Assembly: GCF_013839425.1 (NCBI RefSeq) | Contig: NZ_JACDNP010000002.1 | Coordinates: 125,453 to 189,452 of the forward strand | DNA from: Halorhabdus salina | Lineage (GTDB): Archaea > Halobacteriota > Halobacteria > Halobacteriales > Haloarculaceae | Length of the DNA stretch: 64,000 nt | Direction of reading: 5' to 3' | Part shown: positions 8,274-16,567 of the stretch, one piece after another | Numbering within the stretch: the stretch's first letter is position 1 | Layout: each line of letters opens with the position of its first letter | The notes under the pieces: generated by a model | Seen by the model: only the letters and a program-made list of their open reading frames with translations | The model's database searches: none | What the model was told of the DNA's origin: nothing | Made by a program: the position numbers and the translations under genes

Positions 8274-9380
8274 ATGAAATCGAGACGATCGTTCCTCGGG
8301 GCAGTCGGCGCCACGGCTGTCATGGGGCTGTCCGGGTGTGCGGAGGTGATCCCTGGATCGGACACAAGCAGCGCGAGAAACTCACGGGCGGTCACGGACG
8401 GCTACGACCGGACGGTGAGCGTCCCCGAGACCGTCAAGCGTGTCGTCGCCGTCGGGCCGGGGGCCCTCCGGCAGGTCGCCTATCTCGACGCGACCGATCG
8501 CGTCGTCGGCGTCGAGCAGGAGACTGGATCTATCTTGACATCCCCGTACAACCTGGCGAATCCAGACCTGCAGGACCATCAAAAGATCGGAATGGCGGGC
8601 CCGAACGCCGGAGGGAACAGCGAACAGATTCTCGCGGTCAATCCGGACGTGATCTTCTATTACGGCGAGCGCTCGCGGGTCCCAACCCTTCAATCTCAGA
8701 CCGATACACCGGTCGTTGGCCTGGATATCGTGGATTTCGTGGATCGAGAGGCCCGCGAGACGATGTTCGAGACCTGGCGACTGCTCGGAGACGTACTCGA
8801 CGAGCGCTCGCGCGCTGGGACCCTGATCACGTTCGTCGAGGACACGATCGCGGACCTCCGAGAGCGGGCGGACGGAGTAACCGAGGATGATCGCGAGCGC
8901 GCCTACGTCGGGGCGATCAACTACAAGGGCGCGCACGGCCTCGCGACGACGCGAAAACAGTTCGCCCCGTTCCGGTGGTCGGGCGTCGAGAACGTGGCCA
9001 GCACAATCGACAGCGACGCGGCCTCGGTGCAGGTCAGCACCGAACGGCTACTGGCCTGGGATCCCGCGACGATGTTCGTCAGTGGCGTGAACGTCGGACG
9101 CGTCCGCGAGGACGTGGCCACCAACCCCGAGTACGAATCACTCGCCGCGATCGAGACCGACGAGACGTATTCCATCCTCCCACACGCCAGTTACCATCAC
9201 AACTACGGGTCGATCCTCGCAAACGCCTACTTCGTCGGGAAACGCGTCTCTCCCGATCGCTTCGGGGACGTCTCCCTGGAATCGAAAACCAAAGCGATCT
9301 TCGAGACGATGCTCGGGGACCCGCTCTTCGAGAGCCTCACTGACCCGAACGACGCCTATCAGCGACTCGATCTCCAATGA
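8274..9380 (+). CDS. ABC importer substrate-binding lipoprotein (BtuF/FepB type)
   Basis: A 368-residue protein with a Tat signal (KSRRSFLGAVG) and lipobox LSGC (Cys22), so exported folded and lipid-anchored. The mature part is a TroA/BtuF-like fold: DRTVSVPETVKRVVAVGPGALRQVAYLDATDRVVGVE is the typical first lobe, joined by a long helix to a second lobe (TERLLAWDPATMFVSG). It heads an operon with a FecCD-type permease (4-bp overlap) and an ATPase. The family carries ferric siderophores, cobalamin, haem or molybdate; which one is not decidable. The FmdE-domain gene at the end of the operon hints at molybdenum/tungsten or another metal, but only as context. Confidence 0.85.
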   Translation: MKSRRSFLGAVGATAVMGLSGCAEVIPGSDTSSARNSRAVTDGYDRTVSVPETVKRVVAVGPGALRQVAYLDATDRVVGVEQETGSILTSPYNLANPDLQDHQKIGMAGPNAGGNSEQILAVNPDVIFYYGERSRVPTLQSQTDTPVVGLDIVDFVDREARETMFETWRLLGDVLDERSRAGTLITFVEDTIADLRERADGVTEDDRERAYVGAINYKGAHGLATTRKQFAPFRWSGVENVASTIDSDAASVQVSTERLLAWDPATMFVSGVNVGRVREDVATNPEYESLAAIETDETYSILPHASYHHNYGSILANAYFVGKRVSPDRFGDVSLESKTKAIFETMLGDPLFESLTDPNDAYQRLDLQ

Positions 9381-10423
9381 CCGAAACAGCCACCGCGGTC
9401 GGCGAGCGCAGGCGACGACGCGTCGGGTTCCTGGGCGGCGTCGCCCTGACCCTGGCGATCGCTGGGACGTTCGCGCTCGCGATCGGGTCGGTACAGGTTC
9501 CGCTCGCCGATCTGCTCGCCGCGTTGACCGGCGGCGGGACCGAACTCCATCGGAACATCGTCTGGCGGAATCGACTGCCCCGCGTCCTCGGCGCGATTGT
9601 CGCCGGTGGGGGCCTGGCAATCGCCGGCGCGGCGATGCAGACCGTCCTCCGGAACCCACTGGGGGCTCCATACACGCTCGGGATCTCCCAGGCGGCTGCC
9701 TTCGGTGCAGCACTTGCGATCCTGCTGACCGGCGTGGGGGCCGGCTCGGCGGCGGGTGGACTCCTCGCGACGTGGCTGACGCCGATCGCGGCCTTTCTGG
9801 GTGGGATGGTCTCGACGGGCGTCATCCTCGCGCTGGTGACTTACCGACAGGCGACCCCCGAGACGATGATCCTCACCGGCGTCGCGCTCGGATCGCTGTT
9901 CCAGGCCGGGCTGACGCTGCTGCAGTACTTCGCCAGCGACACCGAGGTCGCGGCAATCGTCTACTGGACGTTCGGCGACATCGGTCGGGCGGGCTGGCCG
10001 CAGGTGATCGTCATGACAGTAGTCGTCCTCGCGGCGACGGCCTACTTCCTCCGGCACGGCTGGGATTACGACGTGCTCGATGCCGGGACCGACACCGCGA
10101 GAAGTCTCGGTGTGAACGTCGACTCGCTACGGATCCGTGGAATGGCGATCGCGTCGCTCGTGACGGCACTGATTGTTTCGTTCGTGGGTATTATCGGGTT
10201 CGTCGGGCTGGTCGCCCCCCACGTCGTGCGAATGGTCATCGGCGGCACCGAACGATACCTCATGCCGGCCTCAGCGCTCGTTGGCGCGACGCTGCTCGTG
10301 GTCGCCGACACGGCTGCTCGGACAGTGCTTTCCCCGGTGGTCCTGCCCGTCGGCATCCTGACCTCGTTTCTGGGCGCGCCGCTGTTTCTGTATCTCGTGA
10401 TCGAAGGGAGGGCATACTGGTGA
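9377..10423 (+). CDS. FecCD/BtuC-type ABC transporter permease
   Basis: A 348-residue integral membrane protein with about ten hydrophobic segments. It shows hallmark sequences of the family: LPRVLGAIVAGGGLAIAGAAMQ, NPLGAPYTLGISQAAAFG, and GIIGFVGLVAPHVVRMVIG near 250-275. It forms the channel for the chelate delivered by the lipoprotein at 8274. ATG overlaps the previous stop (ATGA), and its own stop overlaps the GTG of the ATPase, so all three are translationally coupled. Confidence 0.92.
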   Translation: MTETATAVGERRRRRVGFLGGVALTLAIAGTFALAIGSVQVPLADLLAALTGGGTELHRNIVWRNRLPRVLGAIVAGGGLAIAGAAMQTVLRNPLGAPYTLGISQAAAFGAALAILLTGVGAGSAAGGLLATWLTPIAAFLGGMVSTGVILALVTYRQATPETMILTGVALGSLFQAGLTLLQYFASDTEVAAIVYWTFGDIGRAGWPQVIVMTVVVLAATAYFLRHGWDYDVLDAGTDTARSLGVNVDSLRIRGMAIASLVTALIVSFVGIIGFVGLVAPHVVRMVIGGTERYLMPASALVGATLLVVADTAARTVLSPVVLPVGILTSFLGAPLFLYLVIEGRAYW

Positions 10424-11265
10424 CACTCGATATGCAGCGCCTCACGTTCGCCTACGACGACGAACAGATCCTCGAGGAGATCAACCTGACAGTCCAATCT
10501 GGCGAACTGCTGGGTCTGCTCGGCCCGAACGGGTCCGGGAAAAGCACGCTACTGGAGTGTTGCAATCGCTTGCTTGGGCCCGATTCAGGGCGTGTCACGA
10601 TCGACGGCGATCCCATTGCGACGCTCGCGCCCGACGAGCGCGCCCGGCGAGTCGGGTACGTTCCCCAGTCCGAGTCAGGGGCGTTCCCGGCATCGGTCTT
10701 CGAGACGATCCTGCAGGGTCGACGGCCCCACGGTGGCTGGTCACCCAGCGCGAGCGATCGCGAGGCTGTCGAGCGGGTGATCGATCGACTTGGACTCGAC
10801 GGCCTGGCGACCCGGAACGTCGAGAATCTCTCGGGTGGACAGCGCCAGAAGGTCCGTCTGGGCCGGGCCCTCGTCGGTGATCCGTCGGTCCTGCTCCTGG
10901 ACGAGCCGACGAGTGCGCTCGATCTGAAACACCGCCTGGAGGTGATGGACCTCGTCGTGGGGCAACTCCAGGGCGACGTCGCGGGGATGATCGCGATCCA
11001 CGACCTGAATCTGGCGGCCCGCTACTGCGATCGGGTCGCGCTGCTTGCCGAAGGCGAAGTCCACGCAGTGGGCCCACCGGACGTACTGACCGCCGAGGCG
11101 ATCCGGGAAGTCTACGGTGTCGAAGCGTCCGTCAGACGCCACCGAGATCGGCGCCTGGTCGTCCCCGAAGCGCCTGCAGACACGGGACCGTCGGCCGCCG
11201 AGCCTCCGATCGAGGGGCATGTGGCGGATCGACCCACCCCAAATACCGCTGAGACCGACGACTGA
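10420..11265 (+). CDS. ABC transporter ATPase for metal chelate (FecE/BtuD type)
   Basis: A 281-residue ATPase. Walker A is GPNGSGKSTLLE, the Q-loop is in GYVPQSESG, the signature is LSGGQRQKV, Walker B is SVLLLDEPTSALD, and the switch His is in IAIHDLNLA. A GTG start at 10420 overlaps the permease stop; ATG 10432 is the alternative. The C-terminal 40 residues are a proline/glutamate-rich tail beyond the normal ATPase end. It energises the importer encoded just upstream. Confidence 0.92.
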   Translation: MTLDMQRLTFAYDDEQILEEINLTVQSGELLGLLGPNGSGKSTLLECCNRLLGPDSGRVTIDGDPIATLAPDERARRVGYVPQSESGAFPASVFETILQGRRPHGGWSPSASDREAVERVIDRLGLDGLATRNVENLSGGQRQKVRLGRALVGDPSVLLLDEPTSALDLKHRLEVMDLVVGQLQGDVAGMIAIHDLNLAARYCDRVALLAEGEVHAVGPPDVLTAEAIREVYGVEASVRRHRDRRLVVPEAPADTGPSAAEPPIEGHVADRPTPNTAETDD

Positions 11266-11279
11266 CAGAGCGTGATACG

Positions 11280-12389
11280 ATGAAATTCAATGTAACACAG
11301 ATCGGGACCGTGCACAGCGAGTTCGACGAACCGGCCGATCCGGACGCGATGCGAGAAGTGGCGAGTACGATCGTCGTCGACGAGGCTTACGAGGAGGCAC
11401 TGTACCGGATCGAGGACAGCGATCACCTGAAGATCGTCTTCTACATTCACGAGGCTGACGAGCCGACGCTACGCGGGCCGCGACGCTACGGCGTCGAGCG
11501 GGGCACGTTCGCCTGCCGGAGTCCCCACCGGCCGAGTCCGATCGGGACCACGACTGTGGAGTTACTCGAACGCGACGGCCTGGCGCTTCAGGTTCGAGGG
11601 CTCGACGCCATCGACGGCACGCCAGTGCTTGACATCAAGCCCTACGCGCCGAGTCTGGACCGGCCCGAGGAGGCCGACGACGACCGGCGGGACGCGCCGC
11701 GCGGGCGGATCAAACGCGGGATCCGGAATCGAGAGCGCGAGGAACTACTCCTCCGGGCGGGGGAGATCCACGGCCACTTCTGTCCGTACCTCGCCTTGGG
11801 CGTGATGGCCGGTGTCCACGCGATGCGCGAACTCGGTACGGAAAGCGAGGGGATGGAAGATCTCGTGGCCGTCGTCGAGACGAACAGCTGTTTCGCGGAT
11901 GGCGTCCAGACTGTGACGGGCTGTACGTTCGGAAACAACGCCCTGCTCTATCGGGATTACGGCAAGACCGCGATGACGCTGGTTTCGCGGGACAATTCCG
12001 ACAACGGCGTCCGAGTCCACGTCAAAGAGCGCGAGGAGATTATCGAGCGTGACTACCCCGAGGCGAGCGAGTTGTTCGAGACCGTCATCGCCGACCGTGA
12101 TGGCACCCCTGCCGAGCGCGAGCGCCTCACGGAACGCTGGCAGGCAGTGGCCTTCGACCTGATCGGCCGTCCGATCTTCGATGTTTGTGACGTCCAGACC
12201 GGCGTCAGCGTAGATCTACCCGACGAAGCGCCGATCTACGAGGATGCCCAGTGTGTCGACTGTGGGGAGTCAATCATGGCACCGAAGGCGGTCGAACGCG
12301 ACGGCGAGACGTACTGCCGGGACTGCGCGAATGCGTCGTATCTACAACTTGATGGCCGCGGACTGAGTCGGATCGAACCGTCGGAGTAA
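11280..12389 (+). CDS. TrmO (TsaA)-FmdE-zinc ribbon fusion protein
   Basis: A 369-residue three-part protein. Residues 1 to about 125 are a TsaA/TrmO fold (QIGTVHSEFDEP, GTFACRSPHRPSPIG, DGTPVLDIKPYAP), a family that N6-methylates t6A37 in tRNA using SAM. Residues about 150-320 are an FmdE domain: GEIHGHFCPYLALG, CFADGVQTVTGCTFGN and YRDYGKTAM carry the conserved His/Cys/Asp positions. The C-terminus is a small zinc ribbon (CVDCGESI...CRDCA). It starts 14 bp after the importer ATPase, so is probably co-transcribed. FmdE-domain proteins are repeatedly linked to molybdenum/tungsten enzymes and metal transport; here the fusion suggests metal handling linked to a methyltransferase-like domain. 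The real reaction is unknown. Confidence 0.8.
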   Translation: MKFNVTQIGTVHSEFDEPADPDAMREVASTIVVDEAYEEALYRIEDSDHLKIVFYIHEADEPTLRGPRRYGVERGTFACRSPHRPSPIGTTTVELLERDGLALQVRGLDAIDGTPVLDIKPYAPSLDRPEEADDDRRDAPRGRIKRGIRNREREELLLRAGEIHGHFCPYLALGVMAGVHAMRELGTESEGMEDLVAVVETNSCFADGVQTVTGCTFGNNALLYRDYGKTAMTLVSRDNSDNGVRVHVKEREEIIERDYPEASELFETVIADRDGTPAERERLTERWQAVAFDLIGRPIFDVCDVQTGVSVDLPDEAPIYEDAQCVDCGESIMAPKAVERDGETYCRDCANASYLQLDGRGLSRIEPSE

Positions 12390-12395
12390 GATTCC

Positions 12396-13517
12396 CTACT
12401 CCGGCGTGAAGGCGTGGCCACGGATGATCATCCGACTGGTGAATGCAGTCGTGACCGTCCAGACGATCACGAGCACTCCGGTGACGCCGGCCAGGATCGC
12501 GTTGAACGCCGCGATCCCGAGGAGATGCCCCATCACGCCTGCCGAGATGGCAAACGCACCCGTCGGGAAGGTGTAGGCCCACCAGGTGAAGAAAAACTGG
12601 TGGTCGCGCTGTGTCACGTAGTAGGCGACGACTGCGACAGTCAGCAGGAACCACCAGGCGGAGAAACCCCATAGGACCATCGCGAGTAGTTTCATGCTGG
12701 CGACGATCGGTTCGACCGCGAGATCGAACCCGACGCCTGCCCGCAGTGCGCGAACGAGTCGGCCGATTGCGATGACCAGCACGGCCGTCGGCGCGAGTCC
12801 GATCACGAACGTTGGCGCAAGTTTCTCCTGTGGAAGCGATTCGTAGGCGTACCGATGAAGGATGATCGAGCCGAAGAACACGAACATGAAGCTCCCGATG
12901 CCCAGTGCCATCATCGAGATGACGAAGACGAACTGTCCGACCGCGCTGCCTGCGTAGATGTTTTCGACCAGCCAGAACCCGAGAATGGGGATGACCAGAT
13001 GGGAAACTGGCGGGATGTACCACGCGAACACCCCGTGATGAGACCCGATATTATCGTTGGCGAACATGATTGTGACCAACAGGAGGCCAAAGCCGAAGAT
13101 ACCGATACTCCCGAGTATGAACAATCCGACGAGCAACGGTTCGAGAACTACCTTCGGCAATATATCTTGCATTGTTCGAGCAATACCAACTCCAAGGACG
13201 AGCAACGTGATCGGCATTGTCGGGAAGAATTGACTCCGGATCGGGTGAGTCAAATCGGTTCGAACTTGCCCGGGATGGGTCACAATTCGAAGCAACCAGG
13301 GGATCGTAAATACGACCGTCAGCAACGCCGTGAGTCCTACGAAAACCTGTGCAAGCATTGCTGCAGGCCCAAACTCGTATTCCGAAGCGACCAGTGCCAG
13401 GGCAAGGCCCAGCGCACCGGTGCCCATTGTTGATCCGAACCACTGCGGGCCGAAGTACTCGACGATGCCCGCTAACTGCGTTCTCCGCTGGTTCCTCAGT
13501 GTCGTCGATCCAGCCAT
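12396..13517 (-). CDS. TDT/SLAC1-family transporter (TehA-like)
   Basis: A 373-residue membrane protein with about ten helices. Family features include the opening FGPQWFGSTMGTGALGLAL, HPIRSQFFPTMPI, and the central GSHHGVFAWYIPPVSHLVIPILGFW. Members include dicarboxylate, sulfite and anion channels or exporters. Its stop is 6 bp from that of the convergent FmdE fusion gene. The two small HTH regulators upstream may control it. Substrate is not assignable; sulfite or an organic acid would both fit a sulfur-linked neighbourhood. Confidence 0.85.
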   Translation of the reverse strand: MAGSTTLRNQRRTQLAGIVEYFGPQWFGSTMGTGALGLALALVASEYEFGPAAMLAQVFVGLTALLTVVFTIPWLLRIVTHPGQVRTDLTHPIRSQFFPTMPITLLVLGVGIARTMQDILPKVVLEPLLVGLFILGSIGIFGFGLLLVTIMFANDNIGSHHGVFAWYIPPVSHLVIPILGFWLVENIYAGSAVGQFVFVISMMALGIGSFMFVFFGSIILHRYAYESLPQEKLAPTFVIGLAPTAVLVIAIGRLVRALRAGVGFDLAVEPIVASMKLLAMVLWGFSAWWFLLTVAVVAYYVTQRDHQFFFTWWAYTFPTGAFAISAGVMGHLLGIAAFNAILAGVTGVLVIVWTVTTAFTSRMIIRGHAFTPE

Positions 13518-13668
13518 TGTCTTGTATCTATGACCAAATACTGCCCAATGATAAGCGGACGGATTCCGATCGATCTGTGGACGATCAGTCGTGGTCGCCG
13601 AACGGCTGAACGGCCAGTCGAGTCACGAACGTGAACCGGGTCAAACGGAGCAATCAATCCAGTCTCAG

Positions 13669-14049
13669 TCAGGAGAGACTCGATGTCCCTTCAAACGTGC
13701 TCCGACAATCTTCGACGGCCTGCTGGCAGTGCCCGAATATATCCGCAACTTCCTGTTCCATCCGGTCAGCAACGACTTCGGGTGGGTTCGCGACGAATGC
13801 TGATCGACCGGTGGATTCGTATTCATCAGTCACACACCGGACGAGTCCGTTTTCCTCAAGCGTATCGATGTAGCGATAGGCAGACGACTCGGCACACCCG
13901 ACCCTCGCTGCGATTTCGGTCACTGTCATGGGGTCGTCGATCTCGACGATCGTTTCGTACGTTTTCCGTTCAGAATGAGTGAGCCCAAAGATCACTTCGA
14001 GTGCACGACTGGCGCTCGGTTCCGAACGGCCCTGCTCTTTGATATTCAC
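13669..14049 (-). CDS. Small winged-HTH transcriptional regulator
   Basis: A 126-residue protein with a helix-turn-helix in DPMTVTEIAARVGCAESSAYRYIDTLEENGLV (here cited in parts: TVTEIAARVGCAESSAYRY) and a wing (STGRSAFVAN), followed by an amphipathic helix with two cysteines (HCQQAVEDC). The start is taken as GTG 14049; upstream codons overlap the divergent regulator and are not protein-like. It resembles haloarchaeal TrmB/MarR-like regulators. It lies upstream of the TDT transporter on the same strand and is divergent from an ArsR-type gene, so joint control of the transporter is plausible. Confidence 0.7.
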   Translation of the reverse strand: MNIKEQGRSEPSASRALEVIFGLTHSERKTYETIVEIDDPMTVTEIAARVGCAESSAYRYIDTLEENGLVRCVTDEYESTGRSAFVANPPEVVADRMEQEVADIFGHCQQAVEDCRSTFEGTSSLS

Positions 14050-14148
14050 GGTGTGGATCGATGTTCGCTCTCGACACTCATATATCTGGTTCTCCGAATA
14101 TTCGAATGTTCCCGAAAACGTTTCACCATCGAGGACCATCGCCAAGAC
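14050..14148. promoter_or_regulatory. Divergent promoter/operator between two regulators
   Basis: The interval holds a TATATC box-like sequence (about 14080-14086) and overlapping palindromes CGAATATTCG (14095-14104) and ATTCGAAT (14100-14107). Either regulator could bind here and control both genes. Confidence 0.5.
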
Positions 14149-14472
14149 GTGACCAGTGATATCTACCAGCGCCAGGCCGATCTTTGCTCGGTGTTCTCGA
14201 ACCCGAAGCGTCTGCAGATCCTCGATGTCCTCCAGGACGGTGCAGAACATACTGTCTCGGATATTCAACACGCGACCGACATCCCTCAGTCGACCGTCTC
14301 CCGCCATCTCAAACTGATGCGCGATCGGGGAGCAGTCCACAAGCGTGCGGACGGCGTCTACAACCACTACGTTCTGACGGATGAACGGATCGCAGAAGGG
14401 ATGAATACCATGCGGGAGGTGCTGTTGGCCCAACTGGAGCGGGAGGACGATCTAGTCGGGGCCGAGAAATGA
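14149..14472 (+). CDS. ArsR-type winged-HTH regulator
   Basis: A 107-residue protein with the ArsR pattern: DLCSVFSNPKRLQILDVLQDG, then recognition helix DIPQSTVSRHLKLMRDRG and wing ADGVYNHYVLTD, ending in a dimer helix. There is no cysteine metal box in the usual place, so its signal may not be a metal. GTG 14149 was chosen; the ATG at 13975 would place 58 unrelated residues overlapping the opposite gene. Divergent from the HTH gene at 13669. Confidence 0.8.
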   Translation: MTSDIYQRQADLCSVFSNPKRLQILDVLQDGAEHTVSDIQHATDIPQSTVSRHLKLMRDRGAVHKRADGVYNHYVLTDERIAEGMNTMREVLLAQLEREDDLVGAEK

Positions 14473-14646
14473 GTGTGCGTTGTTTCTGGACCCTCTCTTG
14501 TACGTCCGCACAGTACCGCCGTCGTCTCTGAATGGTCGCTTTGTCCGCTGTACTCTGTGGAATATTTGCACTATTCTGATGACATCTAACGTAACTCACG
14601 GACTCAGTATCGACGAAACCGTCAACGATTTAGCCGACAATATTGT

Positions 14647-15423
14647 ATGGATAGTACAATGGAGGCTGCGACATTCCAACCTGATCACGAGTGGTTCCAG
14701 CAAGTGCTGCCCGAAGGGCTGTCTATCGATGAGACGACCGTCGTGTCGGGGCCTGGCGGATCAGGCAAGCCCCTGGTTGGGTTCGCCGTCGTCGAGTCCT
14801 GGCTCGCGAAGGGTGGAAGCGTCGTCTTCTTGTTGACGAATTCGGGGCGAGACTTCGTCGCCGAGACGATGGCCGAACTTTACGATGTCGACGTTGAGGA
14901 GTATGCATCAGAACTGTCGTTTGTCGAGTTCGATCCGGAGATGGATCCGACCATCGAGGCGATCGATCGCCCCGATGACGGACCAATCCGGGCGAACCTC
15001 CTCGATAGCGCCGTCTGGACCGAAGCGATCGATTCGGCGGCCGAGCCGCTGGCTGACGACGGACCGGGAACGCTCGTGTTCGCAACGGCGCTGAACCTCT
15101 TTCTGTTCGCTTCGACGTATCGCGAGGAGAGTCTCGATACCTTCCTGCGAACTATCGAACGCGAGGACGACCGGACGTATCTGTTCACCGTGAGCACGTC
15201 GGCGTTCGCTGACGAGATCGCCCGCGTCGAATCGGCCGCCGACACCGTTTTGCTGACCGAGATGGACGACCAGCGCCTGCAACTCCGTGGGGTAGACAGT
15301 GAGTCGGTCCCCGTCGAGACTGATTTCGCACAAGTCCCGTTCACGCCCGAACAGATCTCGACGATCAAGTCCGTCTCCGAGGAGACTCGGACGAGTCTGA
15401 TCCCGACATTGAAAGAGATCTGA
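14647..15423 (+). CDS. RecA-superfamily ATPase, KaiC/RadA-like single domain
   Basis: A 258-residue protein with a P-loop variant GPGGSGKPLVG (about 37-47), where the usual Lys-Ser/Thr reads Lys-Pro, a Walker B-like hydrophobic stretch in GTLVFATALNLFLFAS, and C-terminal FTPEQISTIK. It resembles haloarchaeal RecA/KaiC-like signalling ATPases that often accompany bacterio-opsin activator or HTH regulators. The Pro in Walker A casts doubt on hydrolysis. A second ATG at 14659 (MEAATFQ) is an alternative start. Role unknown. Confidence 0.6.
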   Translation: MDSTMEAATFQPDHEWFQQVLPEGLSIDETTVVSGPGGSGKPLVGFAVVESWLAKGGSVVFLLTNSGRDFVAETMAELYDVDVEEYASELSFVEFDPEMDPTIEAIDRPDDGPIRANLLDSAVWTEAIDSAAEPLADDGPGTLVFATALNLFLFASTYREESLDTFLRTIEREDDRTYLFTVSTSAFADEIARVESAADTVLLTEMDDQRLQLRGVDSESVPVETDFAQVPFTPEQISTIKSVSEETRTSLIPTLKEI

Positions 15424-15482
15424 TAGCCTCTGGGCGAGGGGACGATCGTCGCCGTTTTCGTTGTTCAGTCGAACGGACTGGT

Positions 15483-16304
15483 ATGGACGCCCGTCTTGAG
15501 TGTGGGCCCTGCCTTCTCCGGCAGGCCCTCGATGCAGCACAGCAAACGGATGCCGACGAGACAACCCGCGAGCGCGTACTCCGTCGTGTGGCGACCGAGA
15601 TCAGCGACATCTCACTCACCGAGACGCCGATGGCGATCGCCGAACGCGGACAGGCGATCGTTCGCGAGGAGACCGGCGAGGACGATCCCTTCGAGGAACA
15701 AAAGCAGGCGGCGAATCGAACGGTTGAGGCGTTACTGCCGGCACTGGAGTACCGCCTCGAAGAAGCCGACGATCGCTTCGGACGGGCCGTGCGCCTCGCC
15801 ATCGCGGGCAACGTCATCGATGTCGGCCCGGGCCACGACGTTGATATCGAGGCGACGATCGACGAGGTACTCGGTCAGCCCTTCGCGGTCGATCGCCTCG
15901 CGGAGTTGCGGTCGGATCTCGAAGACGCCGAGGACGTCCTCTACCTGGCCGACAACGCGGGCGAGATCGTCCTCGATCGCCTGTTGATCGAGCAACTGGA
16001 GGCTGACGTCGAGGTCGTGCTCAAGGATCGGCCGTTCCTCAACGACGCCACGGCCCGGGAGGCCCGTTCGGTCGACCTCCACGAAGTTGCGGACCTCTCG
16101 ACGCGGGGGACAGCAGGTGTGGGCACGATCACCGACGCGTTCGCCGAGCGACTCCAGGCAGCCGACATCGTGATCAGCAAAGGCCAGGGGAACTACGAAC
16201 TGTTCAGCGACTGCGAGGCGAATCTGTACTTCCTGTTCATGGTCAAGTGTGGCGTCGTCGCCGACACCGTCGGTGCGCCCGAGGGCAGCATCGTCGTGGC
16301 CTGA
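15483..16304 (+). CDS. DUF89 metal-dependent damage-control phosphatase
   Basis: A 273-residue protein of the DUF89/ARMT1-like family. It begins with a cysteine motif, RLECGPCLLRQALDAA, seen in archaeal members, and carries the family metal-site segments AGNVIDVGPG, LYLADNAGEIVLDRLL and SKGQGNYELFS. Members are Mn/Co/Ni-dependent phosphatases that hydrolyse damaged sugar phosphates or related metabolites. The stand-alone archaeal form keeps the Asp-Asn-Ala-Gly-Glu and Gly-Gln-Gly-Asn motifs. Followed at once by a dispersed hairpin repeat. Confidence 0.85.
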   Translation: MDARLECGPCLLRQALDAAQQTDADETTRERVLRRVATEISDISLTETPMAIAERGQAIVREETGEDDPFEEQKQAANRTVEALLPALEYRLEEADDRFGRAVRLAIAGNVIDVGPGHDVDIEATIDEVLGQPFAVDRLAELRSDLEDAEDVLYLADNAGEIVLDRLLIEQLEADVEVVLKDRPFLNDATAREARSVDLHEVADLSTRGTAGVGTITDAFAERLQAADIVISKGQGNYELFSDCEANLYFLFMVKCGVVADTVGAPEGSIVVA

Positions 16305-16352
16305 TACGGATTATTGTAGATTATTTCCGGATGAAGTCCGTCTCAAATAATC
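16304..16352. repeat. Inverted-repeat element, copy 2
   Basis: ATACGGATTATTGTAG at 16304-16319 matches the left arm of the element at 6645-6720. A hairpin follows: GATTATTT (16319-16326) with AAATAATC (16345-16352), enclosing CCGGA-TGAAG-TCCG. It starts within the stop region of the DUF89 gene and could serve as its terminator. Confidence 0.5.
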
Positions 16353-16567
16353 GGGGTGGTTTGTCTCCGTTGTCGTTCCCATCGGTCGCCCAATAGTATT
16401 GCATTATAATTACAATTTCATACTATCCTATATCACCAATATCAATTAGTACTCAACCATCGTGTGGTTTATTACACCTAGATTTATGTGTATACAAATC
16501 CTAATAGTGAATGGACGCAACAAGAGCATCGGGGTGATCCCCGTGGCTCGATCGGAGACTGACAATC

